The notes under the pieces: model-generated
Told to the model about the DNA's origin: nothing
Databases searched by the model: none
The model's input: only the letters and a program-made list of their open reading frames with translations
Program-made: the position numbers and the translations under genes
Shown: positions 23,856 through 32,117 of the stretch, one piece after another
How the letters are laid out: each line of letters opens with the position of its first letter
Numbering within the stretch: the first letter of the stretch is position 1
Source of the DNA: Lachnospiraceae bacterium
GTDB taxonomy: Bacteria; Bacillota; Clostridia; Lachnospirales; Lachnospiraceae
Assembly: GCA_020860645.1 (NCBI GenBank)
Contig: JAJBTX010000111.1
Location: 1 to 33,491, forward strand
DNA length: 33,491 nt
Direction: 5' to 3'

Positions 23856-25391
23856 ATGCGTATCAGTATGCAGATTCTGGCGGACCGTGTCCGCCAGAAT
23901 TATCCAGACTGCCGCGCGGGAGAGCTGTCAGACGAGATGAATCTCAAGCGGCCGCTTTTTTATCAGAACGGTGCCAGTCTCCGGAAAAATAAAGTTTATA
24001 TTACCCATGAGAGCGAGCTGTCACAGGAGGTTCTGGAGTCGCACGGCGATAACCTGCTGCTCGTGGTGGAGGACGCCGGGCATGGGGAGACGGAGCCGCC
24101 GCCGGGCGTTGTCTTTTTTGCGGAAGACTGCGATCCAGAGGTGCTCTTCAACACCGTACAGCGCGCTTTTGACACCTACGATGCCTGGGATGAGCGGATG
24201 CAGAGTATGGCGCTGTCCGAGAGCACGATGAAGGCGCTGCTCGACGCTTCTTACCGGATTTTCCACAATCCGATCATGGTCACCACAAAGGAGGGCTTTG
24301 TGGTGGATCACAGCTCCCTGATGGATTCCGTCGCGGAACTGCAGAGTGTGCTGCAAAACAGCCGGATTCCGGAGGAAACCTCTGATGGGGCTTTCTGGCC
24401 GGTGCAGCGATATCAGGACGCGGAGAGTGGAAGAAACGGCCTGTTTACAGAGATTTACGACAAGAACAGGAACGCCTACCGGGTTATTCTGCTGGAAATC
24501 TCACGCCGGCTGAAGACCTCCGATGAACACCTGCTGCTGCATCTGTCCAAGTACATTGAGCAGATGGTGGAGCGCTTCACGGTGGTGCAGCCGGAGGTCA
24601 GTTATACGCTCGACCGCCTGCTGTCCAATGTCCTGACAGACGACAAAATTGAGAAATCCTCTCTGCGCGCGCGTTTTCAGAGTTTTCACTGGGAGGAAAG
24701 CCACAGCTATTTCTGCATGAACATCCATATGTCGACGGTTGACCGGCAGAATCTGACGGTGATTCGCTTTCTCTGTAATCGGATTGAGGGATTGATAAAA
24801 GAAAGCTGTGCGTTCTTTATGGATGAGCGCATCGTGGTCTATGTGAATCTGTCACTGGGAGAAACCACGCTTGATGAGGCGCTGGAAGCGGTGAGCGCTT
24901 TTCTGAAGGCCAGTTATCTGAAGGCGGGTATCAGCTATGCCTTTACCGGGCTTAGCCCGATGAAGCAGTATTATCTGCAGTCCCGTATCGCGCTGGAGGA
25001 GGGGATGAAGCGCTATCCGTTGCGCTGGGTGAACCGTTTTGAGGATATTGCCCTCGATTATCTGATGGGGAAGTGCACGGAGCTGCTCGACCCGGAGGTT
25101 GTCTGCAGCCGCGCAGTGCTGACCTTAAGGGAGTACGACCGGGAGCACAAGACCGATTACTATGAGACGCTGCGCACCTATATTTCCTGTCAGATGAACG
25201 CGGTGCAGGCGGCAAAAACGCTTTTCATCCATCGCAGTACCTTCCTGTACCGGATGGCGCATATCAAAGAGCTGATTCAGATCGATCTCGACGATCCAAA
25301 CCAGCTCCTGTATCTTCTGCTGACTTATCGGCTGCTGGAGCCGGAGGAGGAGAAATCCGCCAGTTCCGACAGCGATTCCCATTCTTCATAG
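23856..25391 (+). CDS. PucR-type helix-turn-helix transcriptional regulator
   Basis: 511 residues. The N-terminus (RISMQILADRV) and the long sensory region match the clostridial PucR-like family. A GGDEF-like/CdaR middle part follows, and the C-terminal PucR HTH is at about residues 430-495 (ISCQMNAVQAAKTLFIHRSTFLYRMAHIKEL). The start is 3 bases after the folD stop, with no strong Shine-Dalgarno site, so translation is probably coupled. A perfect 12-bp inverted repeat lies within the first 15 codons. It is the only regulator attached to the acetogenesis genes and may sense a one-carbon or redox signal; the ligand is unknown. The last 67 bases overlap the convergent ABC-F gene. Confidence 0.85.
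   Translation: MRISMQILADRVRQNYPDCRAGELSDEMNLKRPLFYQNGASLRKNKVYITHESELSQEVLESHGDNLLLVVEDAGHGETEPPPGVVFFAEDCDPEVLFNTVQRAFDTYDAWDERMQSMALSESTMKALLDASYRIFHNPIMVTTKEGFVVDHSSLMDSVAELQSVLQNSRIPEETSDGAFWPVQRYQDAESGRNGLFTEIYDKNRNAYRVILLEISRRLKTSDEHLLLHLSKYIEQMVERFTVVQPEVSYTLDRLLSNVLTDDKIEKSSLRARFQSFHWEESHSYFCMNIHMSTVDRQNLTVIRFLCNRIEGLIKESCAFFMDERIVVYVNLSLGETTLDEALEAVSAFLKASYLKAGISYAFTGLSPMKQYYLQSRIALEEGMKRYPLRWVNRFEDIALDYLMGKCTELLDPEVVCSRAVLTLREYDREHKTDYYETLRTYISCQMNAVQAAKTLFIHRSTFLYRMAHIKELIQIDLDDPNQLLYLLLTYRLLEPEEEKSASSDSDSHSS
23874..23900 (+). repeat. perfect 12-bp inverted repeat at the start of the PucR-type gene
   Basis: ATTCTGGCGGAC-CGT-GTCCGCCAGAAT, beginning 19 bases into the coding sequence. 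It could be a folD 3'-end hairpin that sits inside the next gene, an autoregulatory operator, or an mRNA structure limiting regulator synthesis. No U-run follows, so it is not a normal terminator. Confidence 0.7.
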
Positions 25392-27277
25392 AGGCTGTCC
25401 AGCTCCTGCCGGACGGCTTCTTTTTCTGTGGAGAGCTCCGTTACCTTTGCAACATCGGTGAAAATCTCCTCGCGCGCGAGAAGCCCGTCGATCTCGCCAT
25501 CGCGCTGCTCCAGCTCCTCAATACGGCGCTCCACGCGCTTCAGATCATTCTGCAGCTTTCGCAGACGCGCCTGTTCTTCCTTCTGCTGCTGCCAGTCGAG
25601 CTTCGCGCCGCTCCCGGAAGGCGCGGGCGCGGCTTCATCGGGAACGGTCGATGTGCCGGTGAAATTTGTCATGCTTTCCTTTTTTTCCAGGTAATAATCA
25701 TAATTCCCGAGATATTCCGTCAGCGTTCCTTCATGCAGGTCCAGCACGCGCGTGGCGACTGCGTTGATGAAATAGCGGTCGTGGGAGACGAAGAGGACCG
25801 TGCCCGTGTAGTGGTTCAGCGCGTCCTCGAGTACCTCCTTCGACACGATATCGAGGTGGTTGGTCGGCTCGTCGAGAATCAGGAAATTCGCCTCGGAGAG
25901 CATCAGCTTCGCGAGGGAGACGCGGCCCCGCTCGCCGCCGCTTAAGGCGCTGATGCGCTTGAACACGTCGTCGCCCGTGAAGAGAAAGGCGGCCAGTACG
26001 CTGCGGATCTTCGTATTGTTCAGCGTCGGATAGGCGTCGGACATCTCCTCAAAGAGTGTCTTTTCCATATGAAGAACATGGTGCTCCTGATCGTAGTAGC
26101 CGATCTGCACGCGGGAGCCGAGATGTACCTCTCCGGCGTCCGCGGGAATCACGCCGTTTAAGATCTTCAGGATCGTCGTCTTGCCCGTCCCGTTCGCGCC
26201 GATCAGTGCGACGCGTTCGCCCCGTTTGATCTCAAAATTCAGATCGGAGAACAGCGTCTGCGGTGGGAAGGCCTTTGCAAGATTCAGCACGGTCAGCACG
26301 TCATTTCCACTCGTGATGCGCGGTTCGAGGCGGATGCGCATATCCGACCGGGTCTCGGAAGGACGGTCGAGTACTTCCATCTTGTCCAGCATCTTCTCGC
26401 GGCTCTCGGCGCGCCGGATGGACTTCTCACGGTTGAAGGACTTCAGCTTCGTGATGACCTCCTCCTGATGCCGGATCTCGCGCTGCTGGTTCAGCCAGGC
26501 GTGCATACGCGCCTCGCGGATCTGCGCCTTTTTCTGCGCGTACTGCGCGTAATTGCCGGAGAAAACCGTGACCTCGCCCTGGTCGATCTCGATAATTTTG
26601 GTGACGACGCGGTTCAGAAAATAGCGGTCGTGGGAGACGATGAGCACTGCGCCGGGGTAATTCATCAGAAAGGTCTCAAGCCAGGTGATCGAGCCCATGT
26701 CGAGATGGTTCGTCGGCTCGTCCAGCAGGATGAGATCCGGGCGGGTGAGCAGAAGCTTGCCGAGCGCGACGCGTGTCTTCTGACCGCCGGAGAGGGTAGA
26801 CACATGTTTCCCGAAATCCTCCTCGCCGAAGCCCAGCCCTTTCAGCACGCCGGTGATCTCGCTCTTCCAGGCGTAGCCATTTTTCTGCTCAAACTCACGG
26901 TTCAGCTCGGCGTAGCGCTCCATCAGCGCCTGCAGCTCTCCGCCCTGCGCGCGCTTCATCTCCATTTCAGCGTTTCGCATGCACTCTTCCAGTTCGAGGA
27001 CGTCCTGTCTGGCCGTCAGCAGCTCGTCGAAGATCGTGCTGTCGCTCTCCATCTCCTGGTACTGCGCGAGGTAACCGATGCTGCAGCCCCGCGTGAGGGC
27101 AGCCTGTCCCTCGTCTGCGGGCATTTCCCCCATAATAATCTTCAGAAGCGTGGATTTCCCGGCTCCGTTGATGCCGACGATCGCGGCTTTCTCTCTTTCT
27201 TCTATATGAAAAGAGGCGCTTTTCAGAACCTCGTGGTCCCCGAACGCCTTGCTGATATGCTGGCAGGATAAAATCAT
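25325..27277 (-). CDS. ABC-F family ATP-binding protein (ribosome-associated)
   Basis: 650 residues, two ABC domains and no membrane segment. Domain 1 has Walker A GINGAGKST (residues 35-43) and LSGGQKTRVALGKLLLTRPD with DEPTNHLD; domain 2 has GANGTGKTT and LSGGERGRVSLAKLML with DEPTNHLD. Between them is a charged linker, and a coiled-coil tail (QQQKEEQARLRKLQNDLKRVERRIEELE) ends the protein. ABC-F proteins act on the ribosome; whether this is housekeeping or antibiotic protection is not visible. The start at 27277 follows CAGGAG; the longer frame to 27391 passes through the promoter and is rejected. The 3' end overlaps the PucR-type gene. Confidence 0.92.
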   Translation of the reverse strand: MILSCQHISKAFGDHEVLKSASFHIEEREKAAIVGINGAGKSTLLKIIMGEMPADEGQAALTRGCSIGYLAQYQEMESDSTIFDELLTARQDVLELEECMRNAEMEMKRAQGGELQALMERYAELNREFEQKNGYAWKSEITGVLKGLGFGEEDFGKHVSTLSGGQKTRVALGKLLLTRPDLILLDEPTNHLDMGSITWLETFLMNYPGAVLIVSHDRYFLNRVVTKIIEIDQGEVTVFSGNYAQYAQKKAQIREARMHAWLNQQREIRHQEEVITKLKSFNREKSIRRAESREKMLDKMEVLDRPSETRSDMRIRLEPRITSGNDVLTVLNLAKAFPPQTLFSDLNFEIKRGERVALIGANGTGKTTILKILNGVIPADAGEVHLGSRVQIGYYDQEHHVLHMEKTLFEEMSDAYPTLNNTKIRSVLAAFLFTGDDVFKRISALSGGERGRVSLAKLMLSEANFLILDEPTNHLDIVSKEVLEDALNHYTGTVLFVSHDRYFINAVATRVLDLHEGTLTEYLGNYDYYLEKKESMTNFTGTSTVPDEAAPAPSGSGAKLDWQQQKEEQARLRKLQNDLKRVERRIEELEQRDGEIDGLLAREEIFTDVAKVTELSTEKEAVRQELDSLYEEWESLSELADFSSSGSSSR

Positions 27278-27288
27278 GGCGGCTCCTG

Positions 27289-27351
27289 TTATGTTTTGAA
27301 AGCCTTTAAGGCCGGGCTTTCGGTGTAAATTGCGCCCGCGTAAGCGGACAT
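27289..27351 (-). CDS. possible 20-codon leader peptide upstream of the ABC-F gene
   Basis: A minus-strand ORF beginning MSAYAGAIYT and ending FKT-stop, 11 bases before the ABC-F ATG; the Shine-Dalgarno site of the ABC-F gene lies in that gap. Its ATG sits only about 5 bases from the expected transcription start, inside the palindrome CGGACATGTCCG (27345-27356), with no ribosome site of its own. The leader can also form GAAAGCC...GGCTTTC (27298-27321). Short leader ORFs with attenuation are known for resistance ABC-F genes. A chance ORF is possible. Confidence 0.4.
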   Translation of the reverse strand: MSAYAGAIYTESPALKAFKT

Positions 27352-27362
27352 GTCCGTCTGCT

Positions 27363-27391
27363 ATGATACCCGAAAGAGAAAAAAAAGGCAA
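27363..27391 (-). promoter_or_regulatory. promoter of the ABC-F gene
   Basis: On the minus strand TTGCCT (27386-27391), 17-base spacer, TATCAT (27363-27368). It lies back to back with the EF-G-like promoter in the 189-base divergent gap. The palindrome CGGACATGTCCG (27345-27356) falls on the expected start of transcription. Confidence 0.6.
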
Positions 27392-27407
27392 GAGCTTTTG
27401 CTTTCAC

Positions 27408-27436
27408 TTGCTATTTACGGATTATTCTAGTATAAT
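27408..27436 (+). promoter_or_regulatory. promoter of the EF-G-like gene
   Basis: TTGCTA (27408-27413), 17-base spacer, TATAAT (27431-27436), then TTTGGAGGAGG 13 bases later and the ATG at 27467. A near-consensus housekeeping promoter. Confidence 0.75.
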
Positions 27437-27466
27437 TTAAAAAGAATGTTTTGGAGGAGGTACATA

Positions 27467-29542
27467 ATGAACGTTTACACAACAGACAGCATCCGCAATG
27501 TGGTAATTCTGGGGCACGGGGGCAGCGGAAAGACCAGCCTGGTGGAAGCGATGGCGCATGTATCCGGCCTGACCAGCCGTCTCGGCAAGGTCGCGGACGG
27601 CACGACCATCAGCGATTACGATAAAGAGGAGATTAAGCGCAAGTTTTCGATCAACACTTCAGTCGTCCCGCTCATCTGGGAAAACGCGAAGATCAATATC
27701 CTGGACACGCCGGGCTACTTCGATTTCGTGGGAGAGGTCGAGGAGGCGGTTGCGGTCGCGGACGCCGCGGTCATCGTCGTATCCGGCAAGGCTGGCGTCG
27801 AGGTCGGCACGGAGAAGGCCTGGGAGTACTGTGAGAAATATAAGCTGCCGCGCATGTTCTTCGTCTCCGACATGGATGTGGACAATGCGTCCTTCCGCGC
27901 GGTCGTCGAGCGTCTGACCGAGCTCTATGGCAAGAAGATCGCGCCCTTCTATCAGCCGATCCGTGAGAACGAGAAGTTCGTCGGCTATGTGAATGTCATG
28001 AAGATGGAGGGCCGTCGCTTCACCGGTATTGGAAAGAGAGAGACCTGCGATATCCCGGATTACTGTAAGCCGAATCTTGAGATCTACCGCGAGGCCATGA
28101 TGGATGCGGTCGCGGAGACCAGCGAGGAATTCATGGAGCGCTATTTTGAGGGCGACGAGTTCTCCGTTGCGGAGATTCGCTCCGCGATGAAGACGAATGT
28201 CATGGACGGCAGTATCGTGCCGGTGACGATGGGCTCCAGCGTCGAACTGCGCAACATCCACAATGTGATGAACGATATCGTGGAGCTGTTCCCCTCACCG
28301 GACAAGAAGAGCTGCGTGGGCGTCAATATGAAGACAAACGAGATCTTCCAGGCGGACTACAATTTCTCAAAGGCGAAATCCGCATATGTTTTCAAGACGA
28401 TCGCGGATCCCTTTATCGGAAAATATTCTCTGGTCAAGGTCTGTTCCGGCGTGCTGAAATCAGACGATGTTCTGTACAACAGCAGCACCGAGAGTGAGGA
28501 GAAGGTAGGCAAACTCTATGTGATGCGCGGCAATAAGCCGGAGGAGATCGCGGAGCTGCACGCAGGCGACATCGGCGCGCTCGGTAAGGCGAGCTGCAGG
28601 ACCGGAGACAGCCTCTCGACGAAGGCCACGCCGGTCGTCTATGGAAAGACGGAGATCTCGCAGCCCTATACTTACATGGCCTATCGCGCGAAGAAGAAGG
28701 GCGAGGAGGACAAGATTGCCCAGGCGCTCGCAAAGATCATGGACGAGGATCTGACGGTCAGGACGGTCAACGACGGACAGAACCGCCAGACGCTCCTCTA
28801 TGGGATGGGCGACCAGCATCTGTCGGTCATCGTCAGCACGCTGCAGGAGAAATACAAGGTAGAAGTAGAGCTCGTAAAGCCGAAGGTGGCCTTCAAGGAG
28901 ACCATCCGCAAGAAATCCGATGTGGAATACAAGCACAAAAAGCAGTCCGGCGGACATGGCCAGTACGGTCACGTCAAGATGACCTTCGAGCCCTCCGGCG
29001 CTCTCGAGACTCCCTACATATTCGAGCAGAAGGTCGTCGGCGGTGCGGTGCCGAAGAATTACTTCCCGGCAGTCGAGAAGGGTATTCAGGATTCTGTCCT
29101 TGCAGGTCCGCTGGCCGGTTATCCGGTCGTCGGCGTGCGTGCAACGCTCTACGACGGTTCCTATCATGCGGTTGACTCGTCCGAGATGGCTTTCAAGACC
29201 GCGTCGGTGCAGGCCTTCAAGAAGGGCTTTATGGATGCGTCCCCGATCCTTCTCGAGCCGATCGAGACTGTGACCGTCCTTGTGCCGGATAAATATACCG
29301 GCGACGTGATGGGCGATCTCAATAAGAGAAGAGGGCGTGTGCTCGGCATGAACCCGGCGGGCGGCGGAAAGACCGAAGTCGTGGCAGAGGTGCCGATGAT
29401 GGAGCTCTTTGGATACTCGACGGATCTGCGCTCCATGACCGGCGGCAGCGGCGTCTACTCTTATGAATTTGCGCGCTACGAGCAGGCTCCGTCCGATGTG
29501 CAGGAGAAGGAGGTTGCGGCGAGGGCCGCGGCCGAGGCATAG
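27467..29542 (+). CDS. EF-G-like translational GTPase (EF-G-2 type)
   Basis: 691 residues with the domain order of EF-G: GTPase, beta-barrel, and the C-terminal domains (GGHGQYGHVKMTFEP...MTGGSGVYSYEFARY). G1 is GHGGSGKT (16-23). G3 is DTPGYFDF (80-87), with Tyr where canonical EF-G has His. G4 is SDMD (134-137) instead of NKxD. This pattern resembles the EF-G-2 paralogue group (Thermus EF-G-2 has DAPGYGDF), so it is probably not the main elongation factor. The start with GGAGGAGG is clear; an upstream in-frame ATG at 27446 lies before that site. A strong terminator follows. Confidence 0.9.
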   Translation: MNVYTTDSIRNVVILGHGGSGKTSLVEAMAHVSGLTSRLGKVADGTTISDYDKEEIKRKFSINTSVVPLIWENAKINILDTPGYFDFVGEVEEAVAVADAAVIVVSGKAGVEVGTEKAWEYCEKYKLPRMFFVSDMDVDNASFRAVVERLTELYGKKIAPFYQPIRENEKFVGYVNVMKMEGRRFTGIGKRETCDIPDYCKPNLEIYREAMMDAVAETSEEFMERYFEGDEFSVAEIRSAMKTNVMDGSIVPVTMGSSVELRNIHNVMNDIVELFPSPDKKSCVGVNMKTNEIFQADYNFSKAKSAYVFKTIADPFIGKYSLVKVCSGVLKSDDVLYNSSTESEEKVGKLYVMRGNKPEEIAELHAGDIGALGKASCRTGDSLSTKATPVVYGKTEISQPYTYMAYRAKKKGEEDKIAQALAKIMDEDLTVRTVNDGQNRQTLLYGMGDQHLSVIVSTLQEKYKVEVELVKPKVAFKETIRKKSDVEYKHKKQSGGHGQYGHVKMTFEPSGALETPYIFEQKVVGGAVPKNYFPAVEKGIQDSVLAGPLAGYPVVGVRATLYDGSYHAVDSSEMAFKTASVQAFKKGFMDASPILLEPIETVTVLVPDKYTGDVMGDLNKRRGRVLGMNPAGGGKTEVVAEVPMMELFGYSTDLRSMTGGSGVYSYEFARYEQAPSDVQEKEVAARAAAEA

Positions 29543-29587
29543 TTAATCAATAGACAGTTTCGCATATTTGTTTGCTCATGAGGATAA

Positions 29588-29626
29588 GGAAAAAGGCATT
29601 GTCTCAGGAAGGCGATGTCTTTTTCC
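29588..29626 (+). terminator. intrinsic terminator after the EF-G-like gene
   Basis: GGAAAAAGGCATTG / CGATGTCTTTTTCC, 14 pairs including two wobbles, with an 11-base loop. The core stem GGCATTG/CGATGTC is followed directly by TTTTT (29620-29624), and the A-run on the left arm makes it functional on the other strand too. It lies between the EF-G-like stop and the CLC start. Confidence 0.75.
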
Positions 29627-29646
29627 GAGTAAGAGGGGATAAAAGT

Positions 29647-30891
29647 ATGAAGAAATACCTGAAAATCTGTCTGGAACGGGTGTGGCTTCTGCTCCGCTGG
29701 CTGCTGGTGGCGGGGCTGACGGGGGTTCTGCTGGGAATCCTGGGCGGTCTGTTCGGGCGCTGCATCAGTCTGGTGACGGCCTTTCGCACGGCACATCCCT
29801 TTATGCTGTATCTGCTCCTGGTCGCGGGACTTCTGATTGTGGCGCTTTATCGCCTTGATCCCTATAAATCCAGTACCAATGTCGTGCTGGAGGGCGTCAG
29901 CTCGGATTCCTACGTGCCGCTTCGCATGGCGCCGCTGATCACGGCGGCGACGGTGCTGACGCACGCCTGCGGCGGTTCCGCCGGGCGTGAGGGCGCGGCG
30001 CTGCAGCTCGGCGGCAGCATCGGCGGGACGCTGGGCAGAGTGCTGAAGCTTGATGAATATGACCGTCGGCTGATGATTATGTGCGGCATGAGCGCAGGCT
30101 TTTCAGCGCTGTTTGGCACACCGCTGACCGCGACGGTCTTTTCGATGGAGGTCATCAGCGTCGGCATCATGCAGTATGCAGCGATCGTTCCCTGTGCGCT
30201 TGCCTCGCTCACGGCTGCCGCGGTCGCGGGGATGGTCGGAGCGGAGGGGGAACACTTTGTGATCGCGAATATTCCGGAATTCACGTTTTCGAGCGCGGGC
30301 TTCGTGCTCCTCTTCGCGGTCGCCTGCGCCGCGGTCAGCATCCTGTTCTGCCTGATTCTGCACAGGACAGAGCATCTTTATCACAAATATATTCCGAATG
30401 AGTGGCTGCGTGTGGTCGCGGGCGCGCTGCTGATTATCCTGATGACCCGGCTGCTCGGGACGACCGACTATCTCGGCACCGGCATGGGCGTGATCGAGCG
30501 CGCCGTCGGGGGAGAGACTGTGGCCGCCGCTTTTCTGATCAAGATGGTGTTCACGGCCGTCACGCTCGGCTGCGGCTTCAAGGGCGGGGAGATTGTCCCG
30601 ACGCTCTTCGTTGGCGCGACCTTCGGCTGCCTTATCGGGCAGATTTTCGGCTTTTCGCCCTCCCTCGCCGCGGCCTGCGGCATGGCGGCTCTGTTCTGCG
30701 GCGTGACGAACTGTCCGCTTTCGTCGCTGTTTCTCAGCTTTGAGCTCTTCGGCTTCGAGGCGATGCCTTATTTTCTGCTGGTTGTTGCGGTGAGCTATAT
30801 GGAATCCGGTTACTTCGGTCTCTATCACAGCCAGAAAATCCTGTACTCGAAGACGAAGCTTCAGTTTATCAACCGGAAGACAAGGGAGTGA
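29647..30891 (+). CDS. CLC-family anion channel/antiporter, possibly fluoride type
   Basis: 414 residues, about ten hydrophobic segments. The GREG motif with the gating glutamate is at G113-R114-E115-G116 (GGSAGREGAALQLGG), and GCGFKGGEIVPTLFVGATFG (about 300-320) is the second selectivity block. The KGGE-x-x-P form of that block is more like the fluoride-exporting CLC-F group than the chloride type, but the substrate is not certain. ATG 29647 is chosen for AGAGGGGAT upstream; the in-frame ATG at 29572 precedes the terminator hairpin. It is followed after 6 bases by the DUF4317 gene, so these two are probably cotranscribed. Confidence 0.85.
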   Translation: MKKYLKICLERVWLLLRWLLVAGLTGVLLGILGGLFGRCISLVTAFRTAHPFMLYLLLVAGLLIVALYRLDPYKSSTNVVLEGVSSDSYVPLRMAPLITAATVLTHACGGSAGREGAALQLGGSIGGTLGRVLKLDEYDRRLMIMCGMSAGFSALFGTPLTATVFSMEVISVGIMQYAAIVPCALASLTAAAVAGMVGAEGEHFVIANIPEFTFSSAGFVLLFAVACAAVSILFCLILHRTEHLYHKYIPNEWLRVVAGALLIILMTRLLGTTDYLGTGMGVIERAVGGETVAAAFLIKMVFTAVTLGCGFKGGEIVPTLFVGATFGCLIGQIFGFSPSLAAACGMAALFCGVTNCPLSSLFLSFELFGFEAMPYFLLVVAVSYMESGYFGLYHSQKILYSKTKLQFINRKTRE

Positions 30892-30897
30892 AAAAGT

Positions 30898-31515
30898 ATG
30901 AGGAAAGAGGGAAAGATTGATCGGGAAGACATGCTCGAACTCACCAGGCGGATGACCTTAAGCCGCAACTGTTTCAGCCGGATCGCGGGGGCGTATTTTG
31001 ACGAGGAGGGCTATGTGGACGGCAGCTTCAACCGCCATTTTAAGCGGCTGACAGAAGCGGAGCAGAAGGCAAACCTCGAGATCGCGAAGACCATTCCTTT
31101 TTCAGAGACAAATGTGCAGCTGAAGGAGTATGTGTTCGATGCGGCGGAGCGAAAGCCCGGCGGCGTCTGGCAGATGCTGATGGCGCTGAAGGACTGCGGG
31201 CTGAAAAATGACGCACTACTCGAGACACTGTATGAGATCACGGGCGAGCGGTATCAGATGGGCAGCCCCTACGCTTTCTATCTTTTTTATGGCAGCTATG
31301 ACATTCCGCGAAAAGGCACGGACAAGGAGAGCCAGTGGGAGTCGGAGGAGGTCTACTCCTTCCTGGTCGGCGCCTACTGCCGGGTCAGCGGGGACTACGA
31401 GCCGCAGAAGCCGCAGAGCGGCTTCCTCTTCCCGGCCTTCCGGAATCGCTGCGGGGACAGCGACAGGATTGAGATCTTCGGGGACGGGGGCGCACTACCG
31501 CTTCTGTTGAAATAG
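30898..31515 (+). CDS. DUF4317-like protein, apparently C-terminally shortened
   Basis: 205 residues. The sequence LELTRRMTLSRNCFSRIAGAYFDEEG, the SYDIP block and GFLFPAFRNR resemble the N-terminal half of DUF4317 proteins, which as I recall are usually 350-400 residues. Here the frame ends shortly after GFLFPAF with a divergent tail (IEIFGDGGALPLLLK), so the C-terminal half is missing. It overlaps the convergent gene by 21 bases. Either a truncation by rearrangement or a short family form; no function is known. Confidence 0.7.
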   Translation: MRKEGKIDREDMLELTRRMTLSRNCFSRIAGAYFDEEGYVDGSFNRHFKRLTEAEQKANLEIAKTIPFSETNVQLKEYVFDAAERKPGGVWQMLMALKDCGLKNDALLETLYEITGERYQMGSPYAFYLFYGSYDIPRKGTDKESQWESEEVYSFLVGAYCRVSGDYEPQKPQSGFLFPAFRNRCGDSDRIEIFGDGGALPLLLK

Positions 31516-31785
31516 CTGCTGCGCTTTCTCGAGCGTGCGATCCATCTGCGCCTGCTCCTCGGCGGACTTTCCTTCCTTCATAATGCGGAAGATGAGGTCA
31601 AACTCTTCCCTGGAAAAGCTTAAGCCCCGATGGCTCGCGGAGGCCGCCGCACCCATCAGGATGGGCAGCATTTCCTTCTGAGAGGTTTTTCCCTCGAGCT
31701 GCTGCGCCAGGCTCATGAGAAGCCTGAGCTTTTCGGGCGCGATCTTCTGCACGCGCTCATCGTAAAACCATTCCGGTGTGTTCAC
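31495..31785 (-). CDS. small conserved-looking hypothetical protein
   Basis: 96 residues, highly charged and probably helical, no membrane segment or metal motif. Begins with GTG, overlapping the stop of the upstream minus-strand gene by 4 bases (GTGA), a typical sign of translational coupling. I do not recognise the family, although paired small proteins of this kind seem common in Lachnospiraceae. Its 3' end overlaps the DUF4317-like gene tail by 21 bases. Confidence 0.7.
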   Translation of the reverse strand: MNTPEWFYDERVQKIAPEKLRLLMSLAQQLEGKTSQKEMLPILMGAAASASHRGLSFSREEFDLIFRIMKEGKSAEEQAQMDRTLEKAQQLFQQKR

Positions 31786-32117
31786 AGGTCACCTTCTTTC
31801 TGACCGGGCATGTCAAAAGCGGAAAAGCTCTCGAACATTTCCCGGTACTGATCCATATTTTCAAAAATATCCATAAACTGTTCCATCTGCGAGAGCTCTC
31901 CGGGCGGCAGAATATCCTTCAGGCACTTCAGCAGACTTTCCGTGTCGGGATTTTGCTGCCGGGGCGGGTTCTGCTCATAGTAGCGGACCGTGCCGACGAG
32001 TTCCGTCCACTTGAGGAAGACCGCCAGCACTTTCTGCGCGTCGGCGGGCAGAAAGGGGAGGAGGATTTTAAATAATTTAAGCTCTGGTGGGAGAATAGTA
32101 TCATCGAGTGAAGTCAT
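31782..32117 (-). CDS. small hypothetical protein, partner of the following gene
   Basis: 111 residues, beginning MTSLDDTILPPELKLFKILL, with an acidic, helical C-terminal half (MEQFMDIFENMDQYREMFESF). No recognised domain. The ATG has no visible Shine-Dalgarno site; the upstream sequence is A+T-rich with TATATT 5 bases before the start. It is coupled to the next minus-strand gene by a 4-base overlap. Confidence 0.7.
   Translation of the reverse strand: MTSLDDTILPPELKLFKILLPFLPADAQKVLAVFLKWTELVGTVRYYEQNPPRQQNPDTESLLKCLKDILPPGELSQMEQFMDIFENMDQYREMFESFSAFDMPGQKEGDL

Noticed and set aside
27278-27391. 38-residue N-terminal extension of the ABC-F protein
   Set aside because: It crosses the promoter and contains no conserved sequence; ATG 27277 has CAGGAG.
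29543-29646. Fluoride riboswitch before the CLC gene
   Set aside because: The structure is a terminator stem; crcB-motif conserved bases are absent.
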